DNA of 35,673 nt from DASVDK01 sp036562265 [NCBI: Thermodesulfobacteriota bacterium] (GTDB taxonomy: Bacteria > DASVDK01): positions 1-35,673 of the forward strand of contig DATCKS010000522.1 in NCBI GenBank assembly GCA_036562265.1, written 5' to 3'. The notes beneath the pieces are model-generated. The model worked only from the letters and a program-made list of their open reading frames with translations, had not been told where the DNA came from and did no database searches. Positions within the stretch are counted from its first letter, which is position 1. Every line of letters starts with the position of its first letter. Shown here piece by piece: positions 15,919-24,737 of the stretch. Both the position numbers and the translations under genes were made by a program.

Positions 15919-17423
15919 GCACCGCGCGGACGCTCGGCCGCAACACCGCGGCGCGGTACGGCGCGCTGGCGGTCGACGCCCTCGTCGGCCTGGTGCTCCT
16001 CCCCTACAACCTGGGGCACCTCGGCGCGGAGGACTACGGCCTCTGGATCCTCTCGGCCACGGTCGCCCGGTACGTGTCGTTCCTCGATCTCGGCTTCGGC
16101 GGGGGGCTCGTGCGCTTCGTCGCCGAGTGCCGCGCGACGGGTGACAGCCGCCGGCTCTCGGAGATCGCGAGCACCGTCTTCGCCGCCTTCTCGGTCGCCG
16201 GCGTGGCCGCGCTCGCGATCATGGGGGGCGTCGCGCTCGCCTACGACCGGCTCTTCGCCGTCGAGGCGGCCCAGGCCGAGGTGGGGCGGACGGTGCTCCT
16301 CGTCGTCGCCGCACGGCTCGCGCTCGGCCTCCCGCTGTCGGTCTTCGGCGCGGTGATCAACGGCGCGCAGCGCTACGCGATGAACAACGCCGTGGCGATC
16401 GTGACGACGCTCGCCGCCGCGGCCGCCAACGTGATCGCCATCGAGCGAGGCGGCGGCGTCCTGGCGGTCGTCGTCGCCACGACGGCCGTCCACCTCCTGG
16501 CCTACGTCGCCTACGTGGTGAACGCCTACCGGGTGCAGCCCGACCTCACGGTCTCGCCGCGGCTCGCCAGCCTGGCGAGGCTGCGCGAGGTCGGCGCGTT
16601 CAGCGGCTACCTCTTGGTCCTCGACTGGTCGCACAAGGTGAACTACTCGCTCGACACCTTCGTCATCGGCTGGGCGCTCGGCCCCCGAGCGGTCTCGCTC
16701 TTCACGCCGTCGGTCCGCGTCGCGCAGACCATGCGCGACCTGACGGCGCAGTTCCACAGCGTCCTCTTCCCGGCGGTCGTCGACCTCGGTACCCGCGGCG
16801 ATCATCGGCGCCTCGTGACGCTGCTCATCGAGGGGACGAGGCTGTCGACGGCGCTCGCCCTGGCGGTCGGGCTCGGCGTGATCGTCCTGGCCGAGCCGCT
16901 CCTCGTCGCGTGGGTCGGCCCGAGCGTGGCGTCGAGCGCGGCGGTCCTCCAGGTCCTCGCCCTCTCGATGCTGATCCGCGTCGGCCAGGCGACCGGGGCG
17001 ACCATCCTCAAGGGGGCGGGCGGGCACCGGTACCTGGCGGCGAACAACGCCGCCGTTGCCGCCTGCAACCTGGCCCTGTCGGTCGCGCTCGTGGGGCGGC
17101 TCGGGATCCTCGGCGTCGCGCTCGGCACCGCGATCCCCGTGTCGGTCGGCTCCGTCTTCATCGTGCCGCGGGCCTGCCGCCGCCTCGGCGTGCCGGTCCG
17201 GCGGTTCTGGCGGGAGGCGATCTGGCCGGTGCTCTGGCCGGCCCTGCCGGCCGCGGTGGCGCTCTGGGTCGGCCGCGAGACGCTCGAGCCGAACCACGTC
17301 GTCACCGTGCTCGCCTGCGGCGGCGCGGCGGCGGCGCTCTACCTGGGCCTCGTGTACGGGTTCGGCCTCACGCCGGACGCCAGAGCCACGCTCCAGGCGC
17401 GGCTCAGGGCGGCGGTCGCATGA
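15915..17423 (+). CDS. Polysaccharide flippase, Wzx/RfbX-type (MOP superfamily)
   Basis: A 502-aa polytopic membrane protein with about 12-14 hydrophobic segments. The N-terminus is typical of oligosaccharide flippases: RNTAARYGALAVDALVGL, then GAEDYGLWILSATVARYVSFLDLGFGGG. Other family features are the loop-2 stretch around LVRFVAECRATGDSRRL and a later DTFVIGWALGPRAVSLFTPS. It would move undecaprenyl-linked repeat units from the cytoplasmic to the periplasmic leaflet, handing them to the polymerase encoded at 13362. GTG 15915 overlaps the preceding stop, and the ATGA at its end overlaps the next gene, so it lies in a tightly coupled run of genes from 12595 to 21713. Confidence 0.92.
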   Translation: MSTARTLGRNTAARYGALAVDALVGLVLLPYNLGHLGAEDYGLWILSATVARYVSFLDLGFGGGLVRFVAECRATGDSRRLSEIASTVFAAFSVAGVAALAIMGGVALAYDRLFAVEAAQAEVGRTVLLVVAARLALGLPLSVFGAVINGAQRYAMNNAVAIVTTLAAAAANVIAIERGGGVLAVVVATTAVHLLAYVAYVVNAYRVQPDLTVSPRLASLARLREVGAFSGYLLVLDWSHKVNYSLDTFVIGWALGPRAVSLFTPSVRVAQTMRDLTAQFHSVLFPAVVDLGTRGDHRRLVTLLIEGTRLSTALALAVGLGVIVLAEPLLVAWVGPSVASSAAVLQVLALSMLIRVGQATGATILKGAGGHRYLAANNAAVAACNLALSVALVGRLGILGVALGTAIPVSVGSVFIVPRACRRLGVPVRRFWREAIWPVLWPALPAAVALWVGRETLEPNHVVTVLACGGAAAALYLGLVYGFGLTPDARATLQARLRAAVA

Positions 17424-18670
17424 TCGGCTGGCGCACGGTCCGGCGCCGCATCGTCGAGGCGCTGCGCGACCTCGACGACGCCTGGCACGCGCGCACGGCC
17501 AGGCGGCGCCGCGTCCTCTTCGAGGCGCGCACGCCGGTCAACTTCGCCTGCCTCGCGCCGATCCACGAGCGGCTCGCGGCCGATCCGCGCGTCGAGTGCT
17601 GGTACACGGCCACCGAGGGGGACGTGCCGGCCGACCGCCTCTACGCCGCCTTCGGCATCACCGAGCGGGTGGTGCCGCAGGCCAAGGCCGAATGGCTCAA
17701 GGTCGACCTCTACCTGAACAGCGACTTCGCCAGGATGGCGCGCCTTCGACGCCGGGCCGCGCACGTCCACTTCTTCCACGGGGTCGCCGGCAAGTACGAC
17801 CTCGACGGGACGACGACGCCGGTCAGGGACATGAGCCACTTCGACACGCTCGCGCGCTTCGACCGGATCGCCTTCGCCAACGAGGACCGGCTCCGCAAGT
17901 GGCGGGCCGTGGGGCTCCTCCGCCCTGACGACCCGAGGCCCGTTCTGATCGGCTACCCGAAGGTGGACGGCCTCGTGACCGGGCGCTGGCCGCGGGCGGC
18001 CACGCTCGCGCGCCTGGGGCTCGACCCGACCCGCCCGGTGCTCCTCTACGCGCCGACCTGGTCGGCCGCCGCGTCGCTCCACGTCTTCGGCGGCGAGGCG
18101 ATCGTGGCGGCGCTCCGGCGGACCGGCCACCAGGTGATCGTCAAGCTGCACGACCGGGCCTACGACCGGCGGGAGCGCTACTCCGCCGGCATCGACTGGG
18201 CCTCGCGCCTCAGGCCGCTCGAGGCCGACCCCGCGGTGAAGATCGTGACCTGGCCCGACGCGACGCCGCTGCTCGCCGCGGCCGACCTCTTGGTCTCGGA
18301 CCACTCGTCGGTCGCGTTCGAGTACCTGCTCGTCGACCGGCCGGTCATCGTCTTCGACCTGCCCGAGCTGATCGTCCGGGCGCGCATCAACGCCGATCAG
18401 GTGCGGTGGATACGCCAGGCGGCCGACGTGATCGCGACGCCGGACGAACTCCCCGATGCGGTCCGGCGTGGGCTCGACGCGCCGAAGGCGCGGTCGGCCG
18501 AGCGCCGGGTGGTCGCCGAGCGGCTCTTCTACCGTCCCGGGACCGCCACCGACCGCGCCGTGGCCCTCTGCTACGAGCTGATGGGCCTGCCGGTCCCGGA
18601 GACAACCGGCGCGCGGCTCCTGGCCGGCGACGACGAGCGGGACGCCGTGGCCCTGGGGAGCCGGCCGTGA
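17420..18670 (+). CDS. CDP-glycerol glycerophosphotransferase-like enzyme (Glyphos_transf family), copy 2
   Basis: A 416-aa paralogue of the protein at 10592. The shared landmarks are RVLFEARTPVNF near the N-terminus, FHGVAGKY at 119-126 with the catalytic-type His120, YAPTWSAAASL, KLHDRAYDRRERYSAG, SDHSSVAFEYLLVDRP from Ser293, and LFYRPGTATDRAV. Family members transfer alditol phosphate from CDP-alditols onto a glycan or polymer. Two copies in one EPS locus suggest either two substitution sites or a priming/extension split as in TagB/TagF, though the sequence cannot decide. ATG 17420 overlaps the flippase stop, and the stop overlaps the next GTG. Confidence 0.85.
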   Translation: MIGWRTVRRRIVEALRDLDDAWHARTARRRRVLFEARTPVNFACLAPIHERLAADPRVECWYTATEGDVPADRLYAAFGITERVVPQAKAEWLKVDLYLNSDFARMARLRRRAAHVHFFHGVAGKYDLDGTTTPVRDMSHFDTLARFDRIAFANEDRLRKWRAVGLLRPDDPRPVLIGYPKVDGLVTGRWPRAATLARLGLDPTRPVLLYAPTWSAAASLHVFGGEAIVAALRRTGHQVIVKLHDRAYDRRERYSAGIDWASRLRPLEADPAVKIVTWPDATPLLAAADLLVSDHSSVAFEYLLVDRPVIVFDLPELIVRARINADQVRWIRQAADVIATPDELPDAVRRGLDAPKARSAERRVVAERLFYRPGTATDRAVALCYELMGLPVPETTGARLLAGDDERDAVALGSRP

Positions 18671-19662
18671 CGGTCCCCCGCGCCTCCGTCGTCGTCTGCA
18701 CCTACAACCGCGCCGGCCGGCTCGCCGACGCGCTCGCCTCGATCGATCGGCTCGAGGACCCGGGGGTGCCGTACGAGGTGGTGGTGGTGGACAACGGCTC
18801 GACGGACGGCACCCCCGCGCTCCTGCGCGACTGGGTCGCGCGGGCGCATCCGGGCGGCCCGGTGCGCCGGACGCTCCACGAGCCGCGCCCCGGGAAGTCG
18901 TTCGCCCTGAACCTGGCCGTCACGTCCACGACGACCGACTGGGTGGCGCTCACCGACGACGACGTCCTCGTGGCGCCCGACTGGCTCGCCGTGGCGGCCA
19001 GGAGCCTCGCCGAGCGTCCCGACGTCGACTACCTCGGCGGCAAGGTCCTCCCGCTCTGGGAGACCGAGCCGCCGGCCTGGTTCTCCATGGCGGAGCGCGA
19101 CCTCTTCGGGACGATCGCCATCCTCGACTACGGCGACGAGGGCTTCGACTTCGACGGGAGGGTGCCGCTCGGCGCCAACATCGTCTACCGCCGCCGCGCC
19201 TTCGAGCGGGCCGGCCTCTTCCGGACCGACCTCGGTCGCGACCACTCGACGCTGCGCGGGCAGGAGTTCCCGGAGCACCTCCTGCGGCTCGAGGCGGCGG
19301 GGGGACGGGGGCGGTACGTGCCCGACCTCGTGGTGCACCACCACGTCCCGGCCCGGCGGCTCACGAAGCGCTACTACCGCGAGTGGTTCTACTGGAAGGG
19401 GATCTCGCGCGCGCTGGTGACCGAGACCGCGCCGATCGACGAGCTCGGCGTCGACTACCGCGCCGTCCCGCGCATCGCCGGCGTGCCGCGCTTCATGCTG
19501 CGCCAGGCGGTCGTGACCGCCGTCGACATGGCGGGGCGCAGGCTCCGGGGCGACCTCCCCGGCGCCTTCGTCCGCGAGGCGTGGCTCTGCTACCTCTACG
19601 GCTTCGCCCGGCAGTCGTGGCGCATCTGGCGCGAGAACGGGCACCGGAGGCGGAGCGGGTGA
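18667..19662 (+). CDS. Glycosyltransferase family 2, paralogue B
   Basis: A 331-aa GT-A enzyme closely related to the one at 14893. ASVVVCTYNRAGRL begins the fold, VVVDNGSTDGT (Asp42) binds the nucleotide, and LTDDDVLV holds Asp97-Asp99. ILDYGDE, VPLGAN, DLGRDHSTLRGQEFPEHLL and the C-terminal WFYWKGISRA align with the paralogue. It probably adds a sugar with similar chemistry to a different acceptor. Start GTG 18667 overlaps the preceding stop; the stop overlaps the GTG of the glycosidase-like gene. No membrane segment is evident. Confidence 0.9.
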   Translation: MTVPRASVVVCTYNRAGRLADALASIDRLEDPGVPYEVVVVDNGSTDGTPALLRDWVARAHPGGPVRRTLHEPRPGKSFALNLAVTSTTTDWVALTDDDVLVAPDWLAVAARSLAERPDVDYLGGKVLPLWETEPPAWFSMAERDLFGTIAILDYGDEGFDFDGRVPLGANIVYRRRAFERAGLFRTDLGRDHSTLRGQEFPEHLLRLEAAGGRGRYVPDLVVHHHVPARRLTKRYYREWFYWKGISRALVTETAPIDELGVDYRAVPRIAGVPRFMLRQAVVTAVDMAGRRLRGDLPGAFVREAWLCYLYGFARQSWRIWRENGHRRRSG

Positions 19663-21713
19663 GGCGGACCGCGCTCGTGGCGCTCGCCCTCCTCTGGGCC
19701 ACCCTGTCGTCATCCGGCCGGCCGGCCGGTTCGACCGGGCCGGTCGAGGCGACGCTCGTCCTCGGCACCGCGGCCGACTTCGAGGCGCCGTCGGCCGCCT
19801 CGCCGCTCGTCCTCGCCAACGACGGCGAGGGCCGGCACGGCTGGTCGCGGCTCACGACGGGGTACGAGTGCCCCGACCGCGAGGACGGCTGGTACCCCTA
19901 CGCCGTCGAGGCCGATCTCCCCGAGGGGGGCCGCGGCTGCCTGCGCTGGCGCGCCATCAAGCCGATCTACGTCGCCGAGGTGCGGCTCGCGCCGACGGCC
20001 CCCTGGCGCAGCCTCACGATCCGCTACAAGGACAACCTCTTCCCGCCCGGCATCGACCGCTACCGTCCCAAGCCGGCCGTCACGGCGGCGGTCTGGGACG
20101 GCACGGCGTTCAGGACGGTCGCCACGCTCGAGTCGCGCCGCGACCATGCCTGGAAGTCGGTCGTCGTGCCGCTCGACCGCGCCAGGCCGACCGAGAAGGG
20201 GTACCTCGCGGTGCGGCTCGGCGGCGGCCCCTGGGGACGCAACGAGTTCTACGGCTCCGCCCTGGTGCACCGCCTCGTCGCTTCCACCGCGCCGGCGTCC
20301 GCCGTGGAGCCGGAGGCGCCCCGCGCCGGCTTCTGGCCGGACGTGCCCGAGAGGCCGCAGCGCCGCTTCGGCGAGCGAGGGTTCCACCGGCCGGACGGTC
20401 GGCCGGCCTTCCCGATCGCCGCGACGATCCCGATGCTCGACTACCATCCCGAGCAGTTCGAGAACCTCGCGTGGGCCGGCTTCAACACCGCCTTCGCCGT
20501 GGTGAGCGGGGAGGGGGCCGGCTGGGCGGCCTGGACCAGCCGGCGGAGCGAGCCGACCCGGCGGGGGGACGTCTACCTGGGGCTCCCCGAGAAGCTCGAG
20601 GCGTACCGCCGCGCGGGGCTCGACGTGGTCGTCTGGAACCAGACCGACACGCGGCGGTGGTGGGTGCGCCACTGGGGTCGCAAGGGGAAGGGGGGCGTCG
20701 ACCCCTGGTTCCTCGCCAGACCCTACCGCCGCCTGTACGACGGCACGGCGCAGGGGGTGGTGCGCGTCTGGCGCCAGGCGCTCCGCGACTACGCGCGCCA
20801 TCCGTCGGTCGTCGGCTGGTACCTCAAGGACGAGTTCGACCACGACGACGACACCTGGGGCAGCCCCGAGGAGACCGTCCGCCAGCTCTACGCCCTCGTC
20901 GCGCGCGAGGCGCCGAACCTTTCGACCTTCGTCGGGGCGATGGCCTGGAAGCCGGGGATGCTCGAGGCGGCACGCGACCTCGGCGACATCGTGGCGTTCG
21001 ACCGCTACCCGTCGGGGGACGAGGGGTCGCCTCGCGGCGAGACCGCCCAGTGGGCCGAGGCGGCACGGCGGGCGGTCGACCCCGGGCAGATGTGGGTCTC
21101 CATCGCGGCGCTCTCGCGGGCCTACCGCGAGAAGGACTTCCGCGACCCGGCGAGGTGGGAGCCGATCGAGACCGGCGTGCGCTTCCAGTACTACCTCGCC
21201 CTGGTCCACGGCGCGCAGATGGTCTGGACCTTCGGCGACGTGGGGCCGCGAAGCCGCTACGGGGAGCGGGGGCTCGCGTGGTGGACGGCGCTGCGCGAGG
21301 CCAACCGCGAGGTGGCCGCGCTCGGCCTGCCGTTCTTGCACGCCGGCGCCGGCCGGACGCTCGGCCGCAGCGTGGCGGCGAGCGAGCCGTCGCGCAACGC
21401 GCCCTACCCGCTCGAGCCGTCGGTCGAGGGGGACGGCACGAGCGGCCACCCGCAGGTGTCGACCCTCTACCGGGAGGCGCGCGACGGCACGCGGGTGCTC
21501 CTCGCGCTCAACGAGTGGAGCCGGCCGGCGTCGCGGGTACCGCTCCGGATCGAGGGCCTTCGCGCCGGGCAGTGCGTGACGGTGCTCTTCGAGGGGCGGT
21601 CGGCCTGCGCGCCGCGGGAGGGGATCCTCGTCGACGACTTCGAGCCGTACGCCCGCCACGTCTACCTGGTTCGCCCCGCCCGGGCGTCCGGAAAAGGCGC
21701 CCCCGGGCGGTGA
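19659..21713 (+). CDS. Secreted glycoside-hydrolase-like protein, copy 1 (family not recognised)
   Basis: A 684-aa exported protein with a short signal sequence (VRRTALVALALLWATLSSSG). Three regions are visible. Residues about 35-215 look like a beta-sandwich carbohydrate-binding domain (GWYPYAVEADLPEGGRG, IRYKDNLFPPG, GGGPWGRNEFYGSALVHRL). A central alpha/beta-barrel-like domain follows, about 235-585, containing VVGWYLKDEFDHDDD; Glu392 sits where clan GH-A enzymes carry the acid/base. A C-terminal beta domain has LLALNEWSRPASRVPL and RHVYLVRP. Every region is matched by the lipoprotein at 24738. I do not recognise a named GH family. Degradation, trimming or remodelling of the EPS in the periplasm or outside is inferred from location only. 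Start GTG 19659 overlaps the GT2 stop. Confidence 0.75.
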   Translation: MRRTALVALALLWATLSSSGRPAGSTGPVEATLVLGTAADFEAPSAASPLVLANDGEGRHGWSRLTTGYECPDREDGWYPYAVEADLPEGGRGCLRWRAIKPIYVAEVRLAPTAPWRSLTIRYKDNLFPPGIDRYRPKPAVTAAVWDGTAFRTVATLESRRDHAWKSVVVPLDRARPTEKGYLAVRLGGGPWGRNEFYGSALVHRLVASTAPASAVEPEAPRAGFWPDVPERPQRRFGERGFHRPDGRPAFPIAATIPMLDYHPEQFENLAWAGFNTAFAVVSGEGAGWAAWTSRRSEPTRRGDVYLGLPEKLEAYRRAGLDVVVWNQTDTRRWWVRHWGRKGKGGVDPWFLARPYRRLYDGTAQGVVRVWRQALRDYARHPSVVGWYLKDEFDHDDDTWGSPEETVRQLYALVAREAPNLSTFVGAMAWKPGMLEAARDLGDIVAFDRYPSGDEGSPRGETAQWAEAARRAVDPGQMWVSIAALSRAYREKDFRDPARWEPIETGVRFQYYLALVHGAQMVWTFGDVGPRSRYGERGLAWWTALREANREVAALGLPFLHAGAGRTLGRSVAASEPSRNAPYPLEPSVEGDGTSGHPQVSTLYREARDGTRVLLALNEWSRPASRVPLRIEGLRAGQCVTVLFEGRSACAPREGILVDDFEPYARHVYLVRPARASGKGAPGR

Positions 21714-21743
21714 GGCCGGCCGCCGAGGTCCCCTGGGCCGGCC
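21714..21743 (+). terminator. GGCCGGCC stem-loop directly after the stop codon
   Basis: GGCCGGCC occurs at 21714-21721 and 21736-21743, giving an 8-bp stem with a 14-nt loop immediately after the stop of the glycosidase-like gene. No T-tract follows. It may end the long synthesis operon, or protect its 3' end. GC-rich background lowers confidence. Confidence 0.35.
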
Positions 21744-21791
21744 CCGGCGCGTCGCCGCGAGGCCGCCAGGGTCGCGCGGAACCGCCGCGAT

Positions 21792-21818
21792 CCGCTTGCC
21801 CGTCTAGTAAGCAAGCGG
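21792..21818. repeat. Perfect 8-bp inverted repeat upstream of the two-component genes
   Basis: CCGCTTGC at 21792-21799 and GCAAGCGG at 21811-21818 form a perfect dyad around an 11-nt, less GC-rich centre (CCGTCTAGTAA). It is about 45 bp upstream of the putative -35 box of the sensor kinase gene. It could be a second terminator hairpin for the upstream operon, or a dimeric regulator site. The sequence does not decide. Confidence 0.4.
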
Positions 21819-21863
21819 CTGCCAGGACACTAGGCATTTCGGGGAGTTAGGCGACCTCATGTC

Positions 21864-21892
21864 TTGACCCGTGATGAGCAGCGTGGTACGGT
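21864..21892 (+). promoter_or_regulatory. Putative sigma-70-type promoter for the sensor kinase/regulator operon
   Basis: TTGACC at 21864-21869 is followed by a 17-nt spacer and TACGGT at 21887-21892. The -35 box matches 5 of 6 consensus positions. The -10 box keeps only T1, A2 and T6. The expected start is near 21899, giving a leader of about 64 nt before ATG 21963. Confidence 0.45.
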
Positions 21893-21912
21893 CGCCCGGC
21901 TTCCGGTAACCG

Positions 21913-21937
21913 GGACACACCGCGGTCGGTGTGGTCC
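21913..21937 (+). other. Hairpin in the predicted 5' leader of the sensor kinase gene
   Basis: GGACACACC at 21913-21921 can pair with GGTGTGGTCC at 21928-21937 as a 9-bp stem with one bulged G and a 6-nt loop. It would lie within the leader between the putative promoter and the start codon. Its role is unknown. Confidence 0.3.
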
Positions 21938-21962
21938 GTCGGTTCCCTTCGAGATCCGCGTC

Positions 21963-23071
21963 ATGTCGTCCGCAGACCTGGTCGCCCGACTCCTCAGCGT
22001 GGCCCGCAGCGGGGCGATCGTCGTCGACGCTGCCGGGCACGTGACCCTGCTCAACGACGCCGCCCGGGAACTCCTCGGCCTCGCGCCCGGTGACCACACG
22101 GGCCGTCCCCTTGCGGCGGTCCTGGAACCGTGCCCCTCGCTCGCGCGGCTGCTCGACGAGGCGCTCGCGGCGGCGGCCGAGGGCGGGTCGACGGCCGACA
22201 AGGCCGAGGCGGCGGTGGTGGTGGGGGGACGGGAACGGGCGGTCGGGTTCACCGTCCACGCCGCGCGCGACGACCAGGGGCGCCTGCTCGGGGCGCTCGT
22301 CCTCCTCAGGGCGCTCTCGCAGATCGAGACGAGCATCGAGATGACGCTCGCTCGCGAGCGCCTGGCGGCCGTCGGCGCCATGGCGGCCACGATCGCCCAC
22401 GAGATGCGCAATCCGCTGGCCGGCATCCGGCTGTCGGCGACCATGCTCAGGCGGCGCATCGAGGCCTCGCCCCAGGAGGCGGACCTGATCGACGCCATCA
22501 TCGCCGAGGTGCGCAAGCTCGAGGAGACGGTCAACCGTTGCCTCACGTACCTGCGCCCCCTCGCCCTCGACCTCGGCGAGGTCTCGGTCAACGACACCGT
22601 GCGCGAGGCGCTGGCGCTCGCCGAGGCGGCGCTCGCCTCCGCCGCCGCGCCGATCGAGGTTCGGCTCGACCTGGCCGAGGGGCTCCCGCCGGTGACCGGC
22701 GACGCGAACCGGTTGCGCGAGGCGGTCTGCAACCTCGTGACGAACGCGATCGAGGCGATGCGCGACCGCGGCGGGACCCTGACGCTGGCGACCGGCTCCT
22801 CGCCGGGGCCGGGCGTGACGATCACCGTCGGCGACACCGGCCCCGGCATCGCTCCGGACATCATGGACTCCATCTTCTACCCGTTCTTCACGACGAAACC
22901 CGAAGGCTCCGGCGTCGGGCTCGCCACCGTGCAGAAGATCGTCACGGGCCACCGCGGCGGCATCGAGGTCTCGAGCGAGCCTGGCCGAGGCGCCACCTTC
23001 CGCATTCTCCTGCCGGCCGCGCGAGGCGCATCCGGCCACACCAACCCCGATCCGCGACGGAGGCTGGCGTC

Positions 23072-23075
<4 letters not shown>
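21963..23075 (+). CDS. Soluble sensor histidine kinase with PAS domain (NtrB/PrsK-type signalling)
   Basis: A 370-aa kinase without membrane segments. A PAS-like domain (VDAAGHVTLLNDAARELLG) covers about residues 18-120. The dimerisation/phosphoacceptor helix has IAHEMRNPLAGIRLS with His146. The ATPase domain shows N box NLVTNAIEAM, G1 box DTGPGIA, F/G2 region FYPFFTTKPEGSGVGL and a final GRGATFRILLP. It would phosphorylate the regulator encoded directly downstream at 23072; the genes overlap by 4 nt. The input is presumably intracellular or comes through a partner. Start ATG 21963 was chosen because the longer frame would begin inside a promoter-like -35 box. No strong ribosome-binding site is seen. 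Confidence 0.92.
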
Positions 23076-24526
<1,451 letters not shown>

Positions 24527-24660
24527 TTCGGTTCCGTTCACCCCGTCACGGTATTGTCACCGCGCCTTCCGCCATCGGGCCGTAACTCCTACGTTCCCAG
24601 CTCCCTGACCCCGCACCGTTAGCCCGGGCGCCCGTGCGTGCGCTCACGCGGCCTCCAAGG

Positions 24661-24676
24661 AGGCATAGCGCCTGCT
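24661..24676 (+). promoter_or_regulatory. Sigma-54-like promoter, distal site of a tandem pair
   Basis: AGGCATAGCGCCTGCT has GG (24662-24663), exactly 10 nt, then GC (24674-24675), with GGCA and TGCT matching the -24 and -12 cores. Transcription from here would start near 24687 and give a leader of about 51 nt to ATG 24738. An 8-nt repeat, GGCATAGC, recurs 41 nt downstream within the proximal site. Confidence 0.5.
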
Positions 24677-24700
24677 TCGTATGCCGCTCGGTTGCCAACC

Positions 24701-24716
24701 TGGGCATAGCTTTGCC
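24701..24716 (+). promoter_or_regulatory. Sigma-54-like promoter, proximal site of a tandem pair
   Basis: TGGGCATAGCTTTGCC has GG (24702-24703), exactly 10 nt, then GC (24714-24715), with a full TTTGC -12 core but a diverged -24 box after TGG. The expected start is near 24727, within the GGGAGGGG ribosome-binding stretch at 24726-24733 before ATG 24738. It lies in a 211-nt non-coding region that otherwise shows only small dyads and a GTCAC-N6-GTCAC direct repeat at 24545-24560. Confidence 0.5.
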
Positions 24717-24737
24717 GATCAGCGAGGGAGGGGTGGC

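Noticed and set aside
21808-21827. Minus-strand TGGCAGCCGCTTGCT resembling a sigma-54 promoter
   Set aside because: GG and GC are only 9 nt apart. Sigma-54 spacing is strict at 10, and it would direct transcription antisense into the glycosidase-like gene.
22100-22115. GG-N10-GC with CTTGC inside the sensor kinase gene
   Set aside because: It is inside a conserved coding stretch and lacks the -24 CAC; chance matches of this kind are expected at this GC content.
24636-24649. GCGTG/CACGC hairpin before the lipoprotein gene
   Set aside because: Only a 5-bp stem with no T-tract; expected often by chance in GC-rich DNA.
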